Shown here: piece after piece, positions 44,397-55,016 of the stretch
Layout: every line of letters starts with the position of its first letter
Position numbering within the stretch: the first letter of the stretch is position 1
Source of the DNA: Pseudomonas corrugata
GTDB taxonomy: Bacteria; Pseudomonadota; Gammaproteobacteria; Pseudomonadales; Pseudomonadaceae
Direction: 5' to 3'
DNA length: 64,000 nucleotides
Assembly (NCBI RefSeq): GCF_001269905.1
Contig: NZ_LHVK01000003.1
Coordinates: forward strand, 538,981 to 602,980
Made by a program: the position numbers and the translations under genes
The notes under the pieces: generated by a model
Database searches by the model: none
What the model was told of the DNA's origin: nothing
What the model saw: the letters and a program-made list of their open reading frames with translations, nothing else

Positions 44397-45275
44397 ATGA
44401 ACCCCTTCGAAGAAATGCGCATTTTTGCCCAGGTCATGGAGTCGGGCAGCTTCACGGCGGCGGCGGACCAGTTGGGGTTGTCCAAGCAATTCGTCAGCCG
44501 CAAGCTCATGGAGCTGGAACAGCGGCTGGGGGTTCGTCTGCTCAACCGTTCGACGCGGCGGCTGGATGTCACCCCGTTGGGCCAGCGCTATTACGAGGCC
44601 GCCTTGCGCCTGCTCAGTGAAATCGAACAGGTGGAGCAGGGCATCAGCGGCCAGACCAGCGAGCCTCGTGGCACCCTTCGGCTCAGCGCACCGCTGTCTT
44701 TTGCCGTGGCACACCTGGGCTGCCTGCTGCCATTGTTCTTGCAGCGTTATCCGCAGGTCAGCGTCGAGGTGGACCTGAGTGATCGCTCGGTGGATTTGCT
44801 GGGGGAGGGTTACGACCTGGCGCTACGGATCGGTGTGCTGGAGGATTCGACCTTGATCGCCCGCCGCATCGCGACCATCGACCGGGTCTACTGCGCCAGC
44901 CCGTCGTACCTGGCGCAACGCGGCACACCCTTGCGCCCCGAAGACCTGCGCAACCATGATTGCCTGCCCTATGGTCACAGCCGTCAGGTTCAATGGCGTT
45001 TTGGAGGAGGGGGTAAACCGCTGGTGTTGGAAGTCGCCGGACGCATGCGCGCCAACAACGGTGATCTGCTCCGGGATGCGGCCATCGCCGGCATGGGCAT
45101 CACCTATCTCCCCACCTTTATCCTCGGCGATGCGCTGAAGGACGGACGGCTGATCAAGGTACTGGAAGGTTTTGAAACCGAGCCCCTGGCCCTGTCGGCG
45201 GTCTACCCGCAACATCGCCAGAGCGCGCGCCCGGTGCAGGCGCTGGTGGAATTTCTACGTGAGCACATGCAATGA
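44397..45275 (+). CDS. LysR-family transcriptional regulator
   Basis: A 292-aa LysR regulator of the CrgA/AaeR-like group: winged helix EMRIFAQVMESGSFTAAADQLGLSKQFVSRKLMELEQRLG, then effector domain with PRGTLRLSAPLSF. The start at 44397 has GGAG five bases upstream; the GTG at 44391 would be too close. Its target is not evident; no divergent enzyme gene is adjacent. Confidence 0.92.
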   Translation: MNPFEEMRIFAQVMESGSFTAAADQLGLSKQFVSRKLMELEQRLGVRLLNRSTRRLDVTPLGQRYYEAALRLLSEIEQVEQGISGQTSEPRGTLRLSAPLSFAVAHLGCLLPLFLQRYPQVSVEVDLSDRSVDLLGEGYDLALRIGVLEDSTLIARRIATIDRVYCASPSYLAQRGTPLRPEDLRNHDCLPYGHSRQVQWRFGGGGKPLVLEVAGRMRANNGDLLRDAAIAGMGITYLPTFILGDALKDGRLIKVLEGFETEPLALSAVYPQHRQSARPVQALVEFLREHMQ

Positions 45276-45281
45276 ATGGCT

Positions 45282-45314
45282 GAGCTTTCAGCCGCCACCG
45301 ACGGCTGAAAGCTC
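45282..45314. terminator. Bidirectional hairpin between LysR and hemerythrin genes
   Basis: A perfect 13-bp stem (GAGCTTTCAGCCG with CGGCTGAAAGCTC) and a 7-base loop between two convergent genes, a likely shared terminator although there is no clean T-run. Confidence 0.7.
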
Positions 45315-45325
45315 GCGCGATACAA

Positions 45326-45802
45326 TCAGGCGGCCATATTGGCGCCGGACAGTTCCTTCTTGTACTGCGCCTTCATGGTTTCCATCTGTTCACCCAAGGC
45401 ATCCAGCTTGGCTTTGCCCAGCACTTTCTTGGCTTGGGGGAACATCTCTTTTTCTTCTTCTTCGATGTGGTGCTCAAGCAGTTCCTTGACCACTTTCACC
45501 CGGCCGGCAAATTCTGGTTGGGAAGGATCGGTGGCCTTCAGGTCCGGCAGCACCAGCGAATCGACCGTGCGATGTTCTTCCTTGGCTTCGTAGTACATTT
45601 CGGCCTCGTCCTTGCCCCCCGCTTGCTTGAAGGCCGGGTACAGGATCTCTTCTTCCAGCCGGGTATGAATGGTGACTTCCATTTCCAGCTTCGCCAACAG
45701 GTCAGTACGTTTCTTGACGCCGCGTTCGGTGGATTCGCTCAGTTGAGCCAGAATACCTTTGACGCGTTCATGGTCAGCTTTCAACAGATCGATGGCGTTC
45801 AT
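45326..45802 (-). CDS. Hemerythrin-domain protein
   Basis: A 158-aa helical protein of the hemerythrin HHE family: LKADHERVKGIL (His11), EVTIHTRLEEEILYPAF, KEEHRTVD and LLEHHIEEEEKEMFP supply the His and Glu ligands of a di-iron site. Such proteins bind oxygen or protect against oxidative or nitrosative stress. GAGGAGC is a good ribosome site upstream of the ATG. Single gene. Confidence 0.9.
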   Translation of the reverse strand: MNAIDLLKADHERVKGILAQLSESTERGVKKRTDLLAKLEMEVTIHTRLEEEILYPAFKQAGGKDEAEMYYEAKEEHRTVDSLVLPDLKATDPSQPEFAGRVKVVKELLEHHIEEEEKEMFPQAKKVLGKAKLDALGEQMETMKAQYKKELSGANMAA

Positions 45803-46011
45803 ATACAGCTCCTCGGCAATTCACGGTTACGAGCCGGCTTCAAGCGCCGACGTCGCGTTAACCAAGGATTGCATCGGCCGTGCCAGCCAGGTTGCTTTAT
45901 TAAATCCTTTTAAAACAACGGATTGAGAGGGATGCCATTTTTATCATCGTGCAGGCTGCATGAAGAGGGGCCAAAGCGCCTTGCACTTTGCGCTGCCTGA
46001 CCGAGAACCCC

Positions 46012-46103
46012 TTGTGGGAGCGAGCCTGCTCGCGATAGCGGTCGTTCAGCCAATGATGAGGTCGACTGGCCTGGCCTCATCGCGAGCAGGCTCGCTCCCA
46101 CAG
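46012..46103. repeat. REP pair, GTGGGAGCGAGC family (copy 4)
   Basis: Inverted copies of GTGGGAGCGAGCCTGCTCGC separated by about 45 bases, directly after the FAD oxidoreductase stop codon and before the hemerythrin promoter. Confidence 0.9.
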
Positions 46104-46116
46104 AGGATTTTGCAGC

Positions 46117-47229
46117 TCAGTCGTCGAGTAGTTGCCGCACCCGCTCGGCAATCGCCAAGCAAGATGTCAGCCCCGGCGATTCGATGCCGAACAGGTTGAT
46201 CAGCCCAGGTACCTGGTGGTCGGCGGCGCTACTGATAAGGAAGTCACGGGCGGGTTCGCCGGGGGCGGAGATTTTCGGGCGGATGCCGCTGTAGGCCGGT
46301 TGCAGGCTGTGATCGGGCAGGTCTGGCCAGTAAGTGCGAATCGCCGGGTAGAAGGTTTCGGCGCGCGCCGGATCGACCCGATAATCCTCGTGTTCGACCC
46401 ACTCGATGTCAGGACCGAAACGGGCCTGGCCTGCCAGGTCCAGGGTCATGTGGATGCCCAGCCCGGCGGCTTCCGGGGCCGGGTAGACCAGATGCCGGAA
46501 GGGCGCACGTCCGGCAAGGCTGAAGTAGTTGCCCTTGCACAGATAGTCCTCGGGCACCGTTTGCGCCGGCAGGCCCTCCATGCGACGGGCGAGGGCGGGC
46601 GCCTGGAGGCCGGCGGCGTTGATCAGACGGCGACAGGACAGGCTCATCTGGGCCGTGCCACCCAATTCCAGCAGAAACTGCCCGGCGCCGATGCGAACCC
46701 CCAGCAACGGCGTGTGGAAGGCCAGGTTCGCACCGGCCGCTTCGGCATCGCCTTGCAGGGCCAGCATCAGTGCATGGGAATCGACAATGCCCGTGGAAGG
46801 CGAATACAACGCGGCGGCACACGCCAGCGCCGGCTCCAGGGCCAACGCCTGCTCCTGATCGAGCAGGCGCAGGTCGTCCACGCCGTTCGTCAAGCCGCGT
46901 TCCAGCAACGCCTGGAGCCCGGCCACCTGCGCCGGGTCCTTGGCGACGATCAACTTGCCGAGCTGGCGAGTTGTCACGCCATGGCTTTCGCAATAGGCAT
47001 ATAGCTTGCGCCGACCCTCTACGCACAACTGGGCCTTGAGGCTGCCCGGTGGGTAGTAGATACCGGCATGGATGACTTCGGAGTTACGCGAACTGGTGCC
47101 CATGCCGATGGCGCCGCCGGCTTCGATCAACAGCACCTCATGGCCGGCCTGGGCCATCTCCCGGGCCACGGCCAGACCGACGACCCCCGCACCCACCACT
47201 ACGCACTCGATATCGACGCTCAAGCTCAT
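46117..47229 (-). CDS. FAD-dependent oxidoreductase, L-2-hydroxyglutarate oxidase-like (LhgO/DAO family)
   Basis: A 370-aa flavoenzyme with an N-terminal FAD fold ([18 protein letters not shown], about 9-26), the segments [21 protein letters not shown] and GKLIVAK, and a C-terminal GIRPKIS and [14 protein letters not shown]. It resembles LhgO and related 2-hydroxy-acid dehydrogenases; the substrate is not certain. The ATG at 47229 follows AAGGAG closely and starts at the family N-terminus. It is divergent from the hydroxypyruvate-isomerase-like gene. Confidence 0.85.
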   Translation of the reverse strand: MSLSVDIECVVVGAGVVGLAVAREMAQAGHEVLLIEAGGAIGMGTSSRNSEVIHAGIYYPPGSLKAQLCVEGRRKLYAYCESHGVTTRQLGKLIVAKDPAQVAGLQALLERGLTNGVDDLRLLDQEQALALEPALACAAALYSPSTGIVDSHALMLALQGDAEAAGANLAFHTPLLGVRIGAGQFLLELGGTAQMSLSCRRLINAAGLQAPALARRMEGLPAQTVPEDYLCKGNYFSLAGRAPFRHLVYPAPEAAGLGIHMTLDLAGQARFGPDIEWVEHEDYRVDPARAETFYPAIRTYWPDLPDHSLQPAYSGIRPKISAPGEPARDFLISSAADHQVPGLINLFGIESPGLTSCLAIAERVRQLLDD

Positions 47230-47463
47230 TGCTCCTTCAGGGCTTTTTGGCGATTCAGGGTAGCCCTGCTTGGGAGGCAGGTGAAGCACGATGTTCCAGT
47301 AAAGGGTAATGTTAAAAAGTTGGATTGAAGAAAACTTCACAAGACTGGCAGGGCTCAACATGGCGGACGGCTTGCGCACCTGGACCGTGATCACCACGTT
47401 GCTCGGTACACTCGATTTGGGTATCACCTTGTTGATCTGGCCTTTTGACTAAGGAATATCGGT

Positions 47464-48246
47464 ATGCCTCGTTTCGCAGCCAACCTCAGCATGCTCTACC
47501 CGCAACACGATTTCCTCGACCGTTTCGCGGCCGCGGCGGCCGATGGTTTCGATGCCGTGGAATACCTGTTCCCTTACGAGTACAGCCCAGGGGTGCTCAA
47601 GCAGCGGCTGGATGCCAACGGGCTCGTCCAGGTGCTGTTCAACGCACCGCCTGGGGATTGGGCGGCGGGGGAGCGGGGGCTGGCGACGCTGCCGGGGCGC
47701 GAACAGGAGTTTCGCCAAGGTTTCGAACGTGCCTTGGAATATGCCGCAGTGCTCGGCAACTCGAACATTCACGTGATGGCCGGGCTGCTCCCGTCCGAAG
47801 CCGAGCGTGCCCGGCACCACGCCGTGTACCTGGAAAACCTCGCCTACGCCACGACCCAGGCGGCGAAGGCTGGGATCACGGTGTTGCTGGAGCCGATCAA
47901 CACCCGGGACATGCCGGGCTTTTTCCTCAATCGCCAGGATCAGGCCCATGCCATTTGTCGGGAGGTGGGGGCAGACAATCTCAAGGTCCAGTTCGATTGC
48001 TACCACTGCCAGATCGTCGAGGGCGACCTGGCGAGCAAACTCCGGCGCGACTTTGGTGGTATCGGGCATATCCAGATCGCCGGCGTGCCGGATCGGCATG
48101 AGCCGGACCTGGGGGAGGTTCATTATCCGTTCCTGTTCGGATTGCTGGACGAGCTGGGCTATGACGGCTGGGTCGGCTGCGAATACCGTCCCCGTGGCGA
48201 TACCTCGGCCGGCCTGCAATGGCTGCGGGACTGGAAAGCGCTCTAG
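47464..48246 (+). CDS. Hydroxypyruvate/2-oxo-tetronate isomerase (Hyi/OtnI family)
   Basis: A 260-aa TIM-barrel isomerase. The start [20 protein letters not shown] and the segments [15 protein letters not shown] (metal Glu), [14 protein letters not shown] and [16 protein letters not shown] are characteristic of the Hyi/OtnI family, which interconverts hydroxypyruvate and tartronate semialdehyde or related tetronate acids. Which of the two reactions applies is open. A degraded DeoR-type gene follows on the other strand; related clusters often carry such a regulator. Confidence 0.88.
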   Translation: MPRFAANLSMLYPQHDFLDRFAAAAADGFDAVEYLFPYEYSPGVLKQRLDANGLVQVLFNAPPGDWAAGERGLATLPGREQEFRQGFERALEYAAVLGNSNIHVMAGLLPSEAERARHHAVYLENLAYATTQAAKAGITVLLEPINTRDMPGFFLNRQDQAHAICREVGADNLKVQFDCYHCQIVEGDLASKLRRDFGGIGHIQIAGVPDRHEPDLGEVHYPFLFGLLDELGYDGWVGCEYRPRGDTSAGLQWLRDWKAL

Positions 48247-48248
48247 GA

Positions 48249-48342
48249 ACTGTGGGAGCGGGCTTGCTCGCGAAAGCGGTGGACCAGCTTGCATCGATGC
48301 TATTTGTGCCGCCGTCATCGCGGGCCAGCCCTGCTCCCACAG
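48249..48342. repeat. Degenerate REP pair, GTGGGAGCGAGC family (copy 5)
   Basis: GTGGGAGCGGGCTTGCTCGC at the left and a shortened inverse (GCCCTGCTCCCAC) at the right. A solitary copy of the same motif follows at 48388-48411. Confidence 0.8.
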
Positions 48343-48387
48343 AGATTTCGGCTGTTCGCAACATTCGCGTTCGCCATCAATACCCCG

Positions 48388-48411
48388 GTGGGAGCGAGCC
48401 TGCTCGCGATA
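48388..48411. repeat. Solitary REP, GTGGGAGCGAGC family
   Basis: A single GTGGGAGCGAGCCTGCTCGC copy with no inverted partner nearby, next to the DeoR remnant. Confidence 0.8.
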
Positions 48412-48435
48412 GCGATGGACCGGCTTGCGACGAGG

Positions 48436-48882
48436 TCAGGCAGGCTGTCCATCCGACAGCAGCAACTCGACGCACTGCTTGCGAATACCGTCGGTCGCCG
48501 CCGGTGCCAGCCCGCCGACGCAAGAGTGGTTGGAGTGATCCAACTGCCCGCCGGTATGAATCACCGTCACCTGCGGCGCTTCCATCAGCGCCTGGACCAC
48601 GCCGAAATCGTTGGTCACCACCGTCATTCCCGACAACGCCTTGATGTAGGGCACGATCTCCAGTGTGCTGGTGCCCGCATCCAGGTACACCGTCATGTCA
48701 TCCTTCAACAGCCTGGCCGCCAGTTTGGCCATGGCCTGCTTCTGCGGCAGTTCCACCACGGCCTTGGATTGGTGGCTCGGCTCGCTGTGCAGCTGGCTGG
48801 CGATACGCACCCCACCCGTCACCGAATAAGCCCGGCCTTCCTGTTCCAGCAGGGCAATGTCGCGACACACGGTCATGTGCGA
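48436..48882 (-). pseudogene. DeoR-family regulator fragment, both ends lost
   Basis: About 148 codons matching the middle of DeoR regulators: SHMTVCRDIALLEQEG (second half of the helix-turn-helix, with Cys replacing the usual Arg of MTVRRD), AMAKLAARLLKDDMTVYLDAGTST and VVTNDFGVVQAL, up to HTGGQLDHSNHSCVGGLA. The first 30 residues are absent and replaced by a DUF6124 gene. After about 48500 the family sequence ends and a short unrelated tail (KQCVELLLSDGQPA) leads to a stop, so some 75 residues are missing. It cannot be a working repressor. Confidence 0.75.
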
Positions 48883-48893
48883 GCAATCGAAGG

Positions 48894-49239
48894 TCCAAGT
48901 CATCCAACGCGCGATTGGCCAGCAGCGAGCCCAGTTCGATCAGTTGCTGAATGCCAAGTGCCACATGTCGTCTCGAAACTTCGAGTTCAAACGCCAGGTC
49001 ACTGACCATTGCATTGGCCGAGGCGAGGGTTTCGCTGAGCGTGGTCAACACCGATTCCGTGTTGATACCCGGAACCACTGAAAAGACCTGGCCGTCCTGG
49101 GTGTCGGGTTTACTTGGGGTAGATGGGGATAAATGTACACTCAGCGCCCGATCGGCGGCTTCGCGAAGCTTTTTTGTATCGAGAGAGGTGTAGGCGGAAA
49201 GGTTTTCAGCCTTTGGGGGATTGGGGTTACCTTGACCAT
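48894..49239 (-). pseudogene. DUF6124-family gene with a one-base frameshift
   Basis: Starts MVKVTP at 49239 as usual for this Pseudomonas family, but the frame stops after 32 codons. The other frame then supplies AYTSLDTKKLREAADRAL, VVPGINTESVLTTLSETLAS and LGIQQLIELGSLLANRALDD, the family core. One missing base in the C-run near 49220 would join them. Beyond RALDDL the frame has no family-like end and runs into the DeoR fragment. It could be a sequencing error, but the fused 3' end argues for decay. The family's function is not known. Confidence 0.7.
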
Positions 49240-49562
49240 GGTGAAGCTCCTGACTTGGAAGTGGCGCTCATTCCCCACGTGACCAAACGAGGGTGGTGGG
49301 CGGTACGCAGGTTGGTCAACCGGGAAGTCAGGCACCCGGCGCACTCGAAAGTGCCCCGCGCACAGCCCACCGCAAAGCATACCGACAAAAGTGCCGCCAT
49401 GCTGAGGTTGGCGCGTATGCGCCTGACATTGGACAGGTGACCAAACCTGGTCGCTGAATTTGCAGCGACCCGCAAAGCCTATCTTCGTGCCTTCCGAACC
49501 GGCAACCGCCGCGACTCGTCAGAAAATTCCTGTTCAGCAAATTTTTTGTAGGAACACTATGT
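49240..49562. other. Intergenic region without a recognised gene
   Basis: Open frames here are short and match no family I know. The upstream region of the DUF6124 pseudogene lies here. Confidence 0.4.
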
Positions 49563-49725
49563 CCCTGTGGCGAGGGGATTTAGCGAAACGTCGCACCGCC
49601 CCGCTGGGGCGCGAAGCGGCCCCCCTACTGCAATCGGTGGGTCAGATCAGTTGAGTGGTCAGCATTGGGGCTGCCATGCAGCCCAGCGGGGCGGTGCGAC
49701 GTTTCGCCAAATCCCTTGCCACAGG
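49563..49725. repeat. TGTGGCGAGGGGAT-family palindrome (copy 4)
   Basis: CTGTGGCGAGGGGATTTAGC and its inverse lie at the ends of about 160 bases. Inside are inverted copies of GAAACGTCGCACCGCCCCGC. It is the last REP element; none occurs in the nuo operon that follows. Confidence 0.85.
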
Positions 49726-49756
49726 GGGCCGTTTGCACCCAGGGAAACACAGCCAT

Positions 49757-49788
49757 AAAAAAACCCGCATCTCGCGATACGGGTTTTT
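49757..49788 (-). terminator. Rho-independent terminator of the nuo operon
   Basis: On the minus strand, CCCGTATC and GATGCGGG form the stem around GCGA, followed by a run of seven T. It lies about 22 bases beyond the nuoN stop codon. Confidence 0.9.
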
Positions 49789-49810
49789 CACAGCGACGGG
49801 ACTCAGGCAA

Positions 49811-51274
49811 TCAGCCTGTCAGGCCCGCCTGCTGGACCAGGGTCAGCAACGGCTGCGGGTACACGCCGAGGAAGAACGCCAGGATGGCGATGGCCAGCAG
49901 CATCACGCCGCCAGCTTTCTGCTCCCAGTGCAACTCTGCGTCGTGGCGACGCAGGTTGGGTTCCATCAGGTACAGGGTGACCATGACGCGCAGGTAGTAG
50001 AACACGCCGATGGCGCTGCCCAGCACCAGGGAGCCGACCAGCCACCATTGATGAGCCTCGACGCCGGTCGCGACGATATAGAACTTGCCGATGAAGCCGG
50101 CGGTCAGCGGGATGCCGGCCAGGGACAGCATCATCACGGTCAGCACGGCGGTCAGGTACGGACGGCGCCAGAACAGGCCGCGGTATTCGTACAGGGCGTC
50201 GGCGTCGCGGCCGTTGTACGGCGAGGACATCAGGGTGATCACGCCGAAGGCGCCGAGGCTGGTGATCACGTAGGTGACCAGGTACACGCCGATGGCTTCC
50301 ACCGCCAGGCCTTTGCTGGCGATCAGGGCGATCAGCAGGTAACCGAAGTGGGCGATGGATGAGTAACCCAGCAGACGCTTGAGGTTGCTCTGGGTCAGCG
50401 CCAGCAGGTTACCGAACAGGATCGACACGATGGCGATGATGGTCAGCACGTTGCTCAGCACGCCACTGCTGGCCACTGGCGAGATCTGGAACAGACGCAC
50501 CATCACCGCGAACACCGCCACTTTCGAGGCCGTGGCCAGGAACGCCGCCACCGGCGCCGGGGCGCCCTCGTAGACGTCCGGGGTCCAGAGGTGGAACGGT
50601 ACCAGCGACAGCTTGAACGCCAGGCCGATCAGCATCATGCCCAGGCCCAGTTGCGCGATCGGGCTAGGCAGGCCGGTGGCCGCCAGGGCCTGGCCGATAC
50701 CGACGAAGCTCAGGGTACCGGCTTCCGCGTAGAGCAGCGCCATGCCGAACAACAGGAACGCCGAACCGGCTGCCGACAGCACCATGTACTTGATGCCGGC
50801 TTCCAGGGAGCGCTTGTTGAAGAAGGCGTAGGCCACCAGGCCGTAGACCGGCACCGACAGCAGTTCCAGGCCGATGAACAGGCTGGCCAGGTGCTGCGCG
50901 CTGACCAGGACCAGGCCGCCGGCGGCGGCCATCAGGATCAGCAGGTACAGTTCTTCACGGTTGCCCGGGTAACCCGAACCGCCGTCGCCCAGGTAGGCGT
51001 GGGCGAGGGTGACGCAGGCCAGCGTGGCGACCAGGATCAGCGCCATGTACAGGCAGGCGAAGCTGTCGATCTGCAGCAACGGCGTGACCGCCAGTGGCGC
51101 GACTTTCAGGGCCGGCAGGATCGACAGCAAGGCCAGGTTCAGCCCCGCCACCGACAGCAGGAAGGTCTGTGAGTGATTGCGCCGCCAGGCGATCGCCAGC
51201 ATCACCACGATGATCGTGGCGCTGGTGATCAGCAGCGGTGCAAGCGCGATAAAGTGTTGAATCGTGAATTCCAT
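49811..51274 (-). CDS. nuoN: NADH:quinone oxidoreductase subunit N
   Basis: Proton-pumping antiporter-like membrane subunit of complex I, 487 aa. Hydrophobic throughout, with the family segments [30 protein letters not shown] and [18 protein letters not shown]. The start at 51274 (MEFTIQHF) is chosen over 51337 because nuoM ends at 51282. Last gene of the operon, followed by a terminator. Confidence 0.97.
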   Translation of the reverse strand: MEFTIQHFIALAPLLITSATIIVVMLAIAWRRNHSQTFLLSVAGLNLALLSILPALKVAPLAVTPLLQIDSFACLYMALILVATLACVTLAHAYLGDGGSGYPGNREELYLLILMAAAGGLVLVSAQHLASLFIGLELLSVPVYGLVAYAFFNKRSLEAGIKYMVLSAAGSAFLLFGMALLYAEAGTLSFVGIGQALAATGLPSPIAQLGLGMMLIGLAFKLSLVPFHLWTPDVYEGAPAPVAAFLATASKVAVFAVMVRLFQISPVASSGVLSNVLTIIAIVSILFGNLLALTQSNLKRLLGYSSIAHFGYLLIALIASKGLAVEAIGVYLVTYVITSLGAFGVITLMSSPYNGRDADALYEYRGLFWRRPYLTAVLTVMMLSLAGIPLTAGFIGKFYIVATGVEAHQWWLVGSLVLGSAIGVFYYLRVMVTLYLMEPNLRRHDAELHWEQKAGGVMLLAIAILAFFLGVYPQPLLTLVQQAGLTG

Positions 51275-51281
51275 AGCGCTC

Positions 51282-52814
51282 TTACCGGGCCGAAGCGAGT
51301 TGAGAGAAGGCGGTGCCGAGCCACTGCTGCACGCCATGCATGGTGGCGGCAGACGTGTCGAGGAACGGCTGCGGGTAGACGCCGAGGTAGACCAGCAGCA
51401 TCGCCAGGCCCAGCACCATGATCAGTTCGCGACCGTCCATGCCGCGCAGCACTTCGTCCGACTTCGACGGGCCGAAGTAGGCGCGGTGGATCATGATCAG
51501 CGAATAGACCGAACCGAACACCAGGCCGGAGGTGGCGATGGCGATGATCCACGGCGCGCTGACGAAGGTACCGATCAGGATCAGGAACTCGCCGACGAAG
51601 TTGCCGGTTCCCGGCAGGCCCAGGGAGGCGGCCGCGAAGAACAGGCTGATGGCCGGCAGGTAGGCGATGCGCGACCACAGGCCACCCATCTCACGCATGT
51701 CCCGGGTGTGCAGGCGCTCATACAACTGGCCGCTGAGGATAAACAGCGCCGCCGCCGACAGGCCGTGGGCGAGCATCTGGATCACCGCGCCTTGCAGGGC
51801 GAGCTGGCTGCCGGAGTAGATCCCGATCAGCACGAAGCCCATGTGCGAGACGCTGGAGAAGGCGATCAGGCGCTTGATGTCGGTCTGGGCGAACGCCAGG
51901 AACGCACCGTAGAAGATCCCGATCAGGCCCAGGGTCATCGCAATCGGCGCGAACTCGGCCGAGGCGTTGGGGAACAGCGGCAGGGCGAAACGCAGCAGGC
52001 CGTAGGCCGCTGTCTTCAGCAAGATACCGGCCAGGTCCACGGAACCTGCGGTCGGCGCCTGGGCGTGGGCATCCGGCAGCCAGGAGTGGAACGGCACCAC
52101 CGGCAGCTTCACCGCGAAAGCGATGAAGAAGCCCAGCATCAGCACGTACTCGGTGCTGCGCGACATCTGCACTTTCAACAGGTCGGCGTAGTTGAAGGTA
52201 ATCACGCCGGTGTTATTGAAGTTGACCAGCACCAGGCCAAGGATCGCCACCAACATGATCAGGCCGGACGCCTGGGTGAAGATGAAGAACTTGGTCGCCG
52301 CGTAGATCCGGGTCTTCTTGCCGTCCGAAGAACTGTGACCCCAGAGCGCGATGAGGAAGTACATCGGCACCAGCATCATTTCCCAGAAGAAGAAGAACAT
52401 GAACAGGTCCAGCGCCAGGAACACGCCGACGACACCGCCCAGGATCCACATCAGGTTCAGGTGGAAGAAGCCGACATGACGCTGGATCTCTTTCCAGGAG
52501 CAGAGTACCGAGAGGATACCCAGCAGGCCGGTCAGCAGGATCATCAGCAGCGACAGGCCGTCGAGGGCCAGGTGCACGCTGATGCCGAAGCGTTCGATCC
52601 AGAGGTGCTTGAATTCAAGCGCCCAGGTCGGGTTGGCACCAGGGGCCGGGGCGAATGAATAGTCACCGGTCGCCCACAGCCAGAGGCCGAGCGCGAGTTC
52701 CAGGGACATGGTCAGCAGCGCAATCCAGCGCGGGAGCGTGGAGCTGGAGCGCTCCGCGATCCAGCACAGCAGGCCGCCGATGAAGGGGATCAGGATTAGC
52801 CAGGGCAGAATCAT
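51282..52814 (-). CDS. nuoM: NADH:quinone oxidoreductase subunit M
   Basis: Antiporter-like membrane subunit of complex I, 510 aa. Family segments: [41 protein letters not shown] and [20 protein letters not shown]. It lies 39 bases after nuoL and 7 bases before nuoN. Full length for the family. Confidence 0.97.
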   Translation of the reverse strand: MILPWLILIPFIGGLLCWIAERSSSTLPRWIALLTMSLELALGLWLWATGDYSFAPAPGANPTWALEFKHLWIERFGISVHLALDGLSLLMILLTGLLGILSVLCSWKEIQRHVGFFHLNLMWILGGVVGVFLALDLFMFFFFWEMMLVPMYFLIALWGHSSSDGKKTRIYAATKFFIFTQASGLIMLVAILGLVLVNFNNTGVITFNYADLLKVQMSRSTEYVLMLGFFIAFAVKLPVVPFHSWLPDAHAQAPTAGSVDLAGILLKTAAYGLLRFALPLFPNASAEFAPIAMTLGLIGIFYGAFLAFAQTDIKRLIAFSSVSHMGFVLIGIYSGSQLALQGAVIQMLAHGLSAAALFILSGQLYERLHTRDMREMGGLWSRIAYLPAISLFFAAASLGLPGTGNFVGEFLILIGTFVSAPWIIAIATSGLVFGSVYSLIMIHRAYFGPSKSDEVLRGMDGRELIMVLGLAMLLVYLGVYPQPFLDTSAATMHGVQQWLGTAFSQLASAR

Positions 52815-52853
52815 GACGGGCTCGTTTCCTTTCGCAAGTTCGCAAGGTTCATA

Positions 52854-54707
52854 TCAGACCGCTACCAGCACGATGGCGCCGATAACCAGCACGGCGCCAG
52901 CCGCCATGGAAGCCGCATACCAACGCAGTTGACCGGTCTCGGTACGGCTCAGGGCAGTGTGGCCGCCCTTGGCCATGCGCGGGATCAGGCCAATGGTCTG
53001 GTCGAGCGGGTCTTTGCGCAGAATGTGGCTGATCGCAAGGTATGGCTTGACGAACAGTTTGTCGTAGATCCAGTCGAAGCCCCAGGCAGCGAACCACCAG
53101 GCCGAAAGGACACGGCCGAGGCCGCTGTTGGCGATGGCCGTGACGAAGCGACGCTTGCCCAGGAACAGCAGGGCGGACAGCAGGATACCCGCCAGGGCGA
53201 TGGCGCCGGAGGCGATTTCCAGGCTGTGCTTGGCTTCGCCGCCGGCATGGCCGACGCTTTCCGGCAGCACACCGTGCAGCGGCGGGGTGATCATGGCGCC
53301 GACGAAGGTCGACAGCACGATCAGCACCGACAGCGGCAGCCAATGGGCAATCCCGTGGCCGGCGTGGGCTTCGGTCTTGGCTTCACCATGGAACGCGATG
53401 AAAATCAGGCGGAAGGTGTACAGCGAGGTCATGAACGCACCCACCAGGCCGGCATAGAGCAAGCCCTGGTTACCGCTGGCGAACGCTTCCCAGAGGATCT
53501 CGTCCTTGGAGTAGAAGCCGGCCGTCACCAGTGGCAGGGCCGCCAGGGCCGCGCCGCCGACGATGAAGCTTAAGTAGGCCAACGGTAGCTTCTTCCACAG
53601 GCCGCCCATCTTGAAGATGTTCTGCTCGTGGTGGCAGGCGACGATCACCGCACCGGAAGCAAGGAACAGCAGGGCCTTGAAGAAGGCGTGGGTCATCAGG
53701 TGAAAGATCGCGCCTTCCCAGGCGCCGACGCCCAGGGCCAGGAACATGTAGCCGATCTGGCTCATGGTCGAGTAGGCGAGGATCCGCTTGATGTCGGTCT
53801 GTACCAGGGCGGCAAAGCCGGCCAGTACCAGGGTCACGCCACCGACGATGCCCACCAGGTGGAGGATGTCCGGCGCCAGAGCGAACAGGCCATGGGTACG
53901 GGCGATCAGGTAGACGCCCGCGGTCACCATGGTGGCAGCGTGGATCAGAGCCGATACCGGGGTAGGGCCGGCCATCGCGTCCGCCAACCAGGTCTGCAGC
54001 GGCAGTTGCGCGGATTTACCGACGGCGCCGCCCAGCAGCATCAGGGTCGCCAGGACGATCCAGAAGTCGCCGACCTTGAAGTGCTCGGGTGCCTTGACCA
54101 GCAGTTCCTGGATGTTCAGCGTGCCCAGTTGCTGGAACAGGATGAACAGGCCGATGGCCATGAACACGTCGCCGATGCGGGTGACGATGAACGCCTTGAG
54201 TGCCGCGTTGCCGTTGTTGCGGTTGCTGTAGTAGAAACCGATCAACAGGTACGAGCACAGGCCCACGCCTTCCCAGCCGAAGTACAGGAACAACAGGTTA
54301 TCGCCGAGCACCAGGAACAGCATGCTGGCGATGAACAGGTTGGTGTAGGCGAAGAAACGCGAGTAACCGGCTTCACCACGCATGTACCAGGACGCGAACA
54401 GGTGGATCAGGAAACCCACGCCGACCACGACGCCCAGCATGGTGATCGACAGGCCGTCGATGTACAGGGCGAAGTTCGGCGTGAAGCCTTCCACCGCCAT
54501 CCATTGCCACAGCACCAGGGTGTAGTGACCACCTTCGGGCGGTGCGACGTTGAATTGCCAGATCACGTAGGCGGCGACGATCGCCGACAGGCCGATGGAG
54601 CCGACACCGATCAGGGCCGAAAGATTTTCCGAGAGACGTCCACGGGAGAACGCCAGCAGCAGGAAGCCGATCAGGGGAAATACGAAAGTCAGAAAGATCA
54701 TGTTCAT
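52854..54707 (-). CDS. nuoL: NADH:quinone oxidoreductase subunit L
   Basis: Largest antiporter-like subunit of complex I, 617 aa, including the C-terminal lateral helix part. Family segments: [40 protein letters not shown] and [20 protein letters not shown]. Its ATG overlaps the nuoK stop by four bases. Confidence 0.97.
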   Translation of the reverse strand: MNMIFLTFVFPLIGFLLLAFSRGRLSENLSALIGVGSIGLSAIVAAYVIWQFNVAPPEGGHYTLVLWQWMAVEGFTPNFALYIDGLSITMLGVVVGVGFLIHLFASWYMRGEAGYSRFFAYTNLFIASMLFLVLGDNLLFLYFGWEGVGLCSYLLIGFYYSNRNNGNAALKAFIVTRIGDVFMAIGLFILFQQLGTLNIQELLVKAPEHFKVGDFWIVLATLMLLGGAVGKSAQLPLQTWLADAMAGPTPVSALIHAATMVTAGVYLIARTHGLFALAPDILHLVGIVGGVTLVLAGFAALVQTDIKRILAYSTMSQIGYMFLALGVGAWEGAIFHLMTHAFFKALLFLASGAVIVACHHEQNIFKMGGLWKKLPLAYLSFIVGGAALAALPLVTAGFYSKDEILWEAFASGNQGLLYAGLVGAFMTSLYTFRLIFIAFHGEAKTEAHAGHGIAHWLPLSVLIVLSTFVGAMITPPLHGVLPESVGHAGGEAKHSLEIASGAIALAGILLSALLFLGKRRFVTAIANSGLGRVLSAWWFAAWGFDWIYDKLFVKPYLAISHILRKDPLDQTIGLIPRMAKGGHTALSRTETGQLRWYAASMAAGAVLVIGAIVLVAV

Positions 54708-55012
54708 CCGTGCATCTCACTGGCAGCGTCGATATCGAGCGTGTGGAAGCGGCGATACAGCTGCAACAGGATCGCCAGGCCGATACTGGCCTCGGCGGCT
54801 GCCAGGCTGATCACCAGGATGAACATGATCTGTCCATCGGGCTGCGCCCAGCGAGCGCCCGCGACGATGAAGGCCAGGGCGGCGGCATTCATCATGACCT
54901 CCAGGCTCATCAGCACGAACAGAATGTTGCGGCGGACCATCAGGCCGACCAGACCGAGACAGAACAGGATGCCGGCAACCGCCAGACCGTGTTCGAGAGG
55001 GATAGCAGGCAT
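54704..55012 (-). CDS. nuoK: NADH:quinone oxidoreductase subunit K
   Basis: A 102-aa membrane subunit with three helices and the conserved buried glutamate in [15 protein letters not shown] and a second in [12 protein letters not shown]. The start at 55012 ([10 protein letters not shown]) is the family N-terminus; the longer frame to 55069 overlaps nuoJ. It is coupled to nuoL by a 4-base overlap. Confidence 0.97.
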   Translation of the reverse strand: MPAIPLEHGLAVAGILFCLGLVGLMVRRNILFVLMSLEVMMNAAALAFIVAGARWAQPDGQIMFILVISLAAAEASIGLAILLQLYRRFHTLDIDAASEMHG

Positions 55013-55016
55013 GTGA

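Noticed and set aside
32647..49725. Repeated short motifs that might suggest a CRISPR array
   Set aside because: Copies are inverted, palindromic and spread between genes at kilobase distances; there are no regular spacers and no cas genes. They are REP elements.
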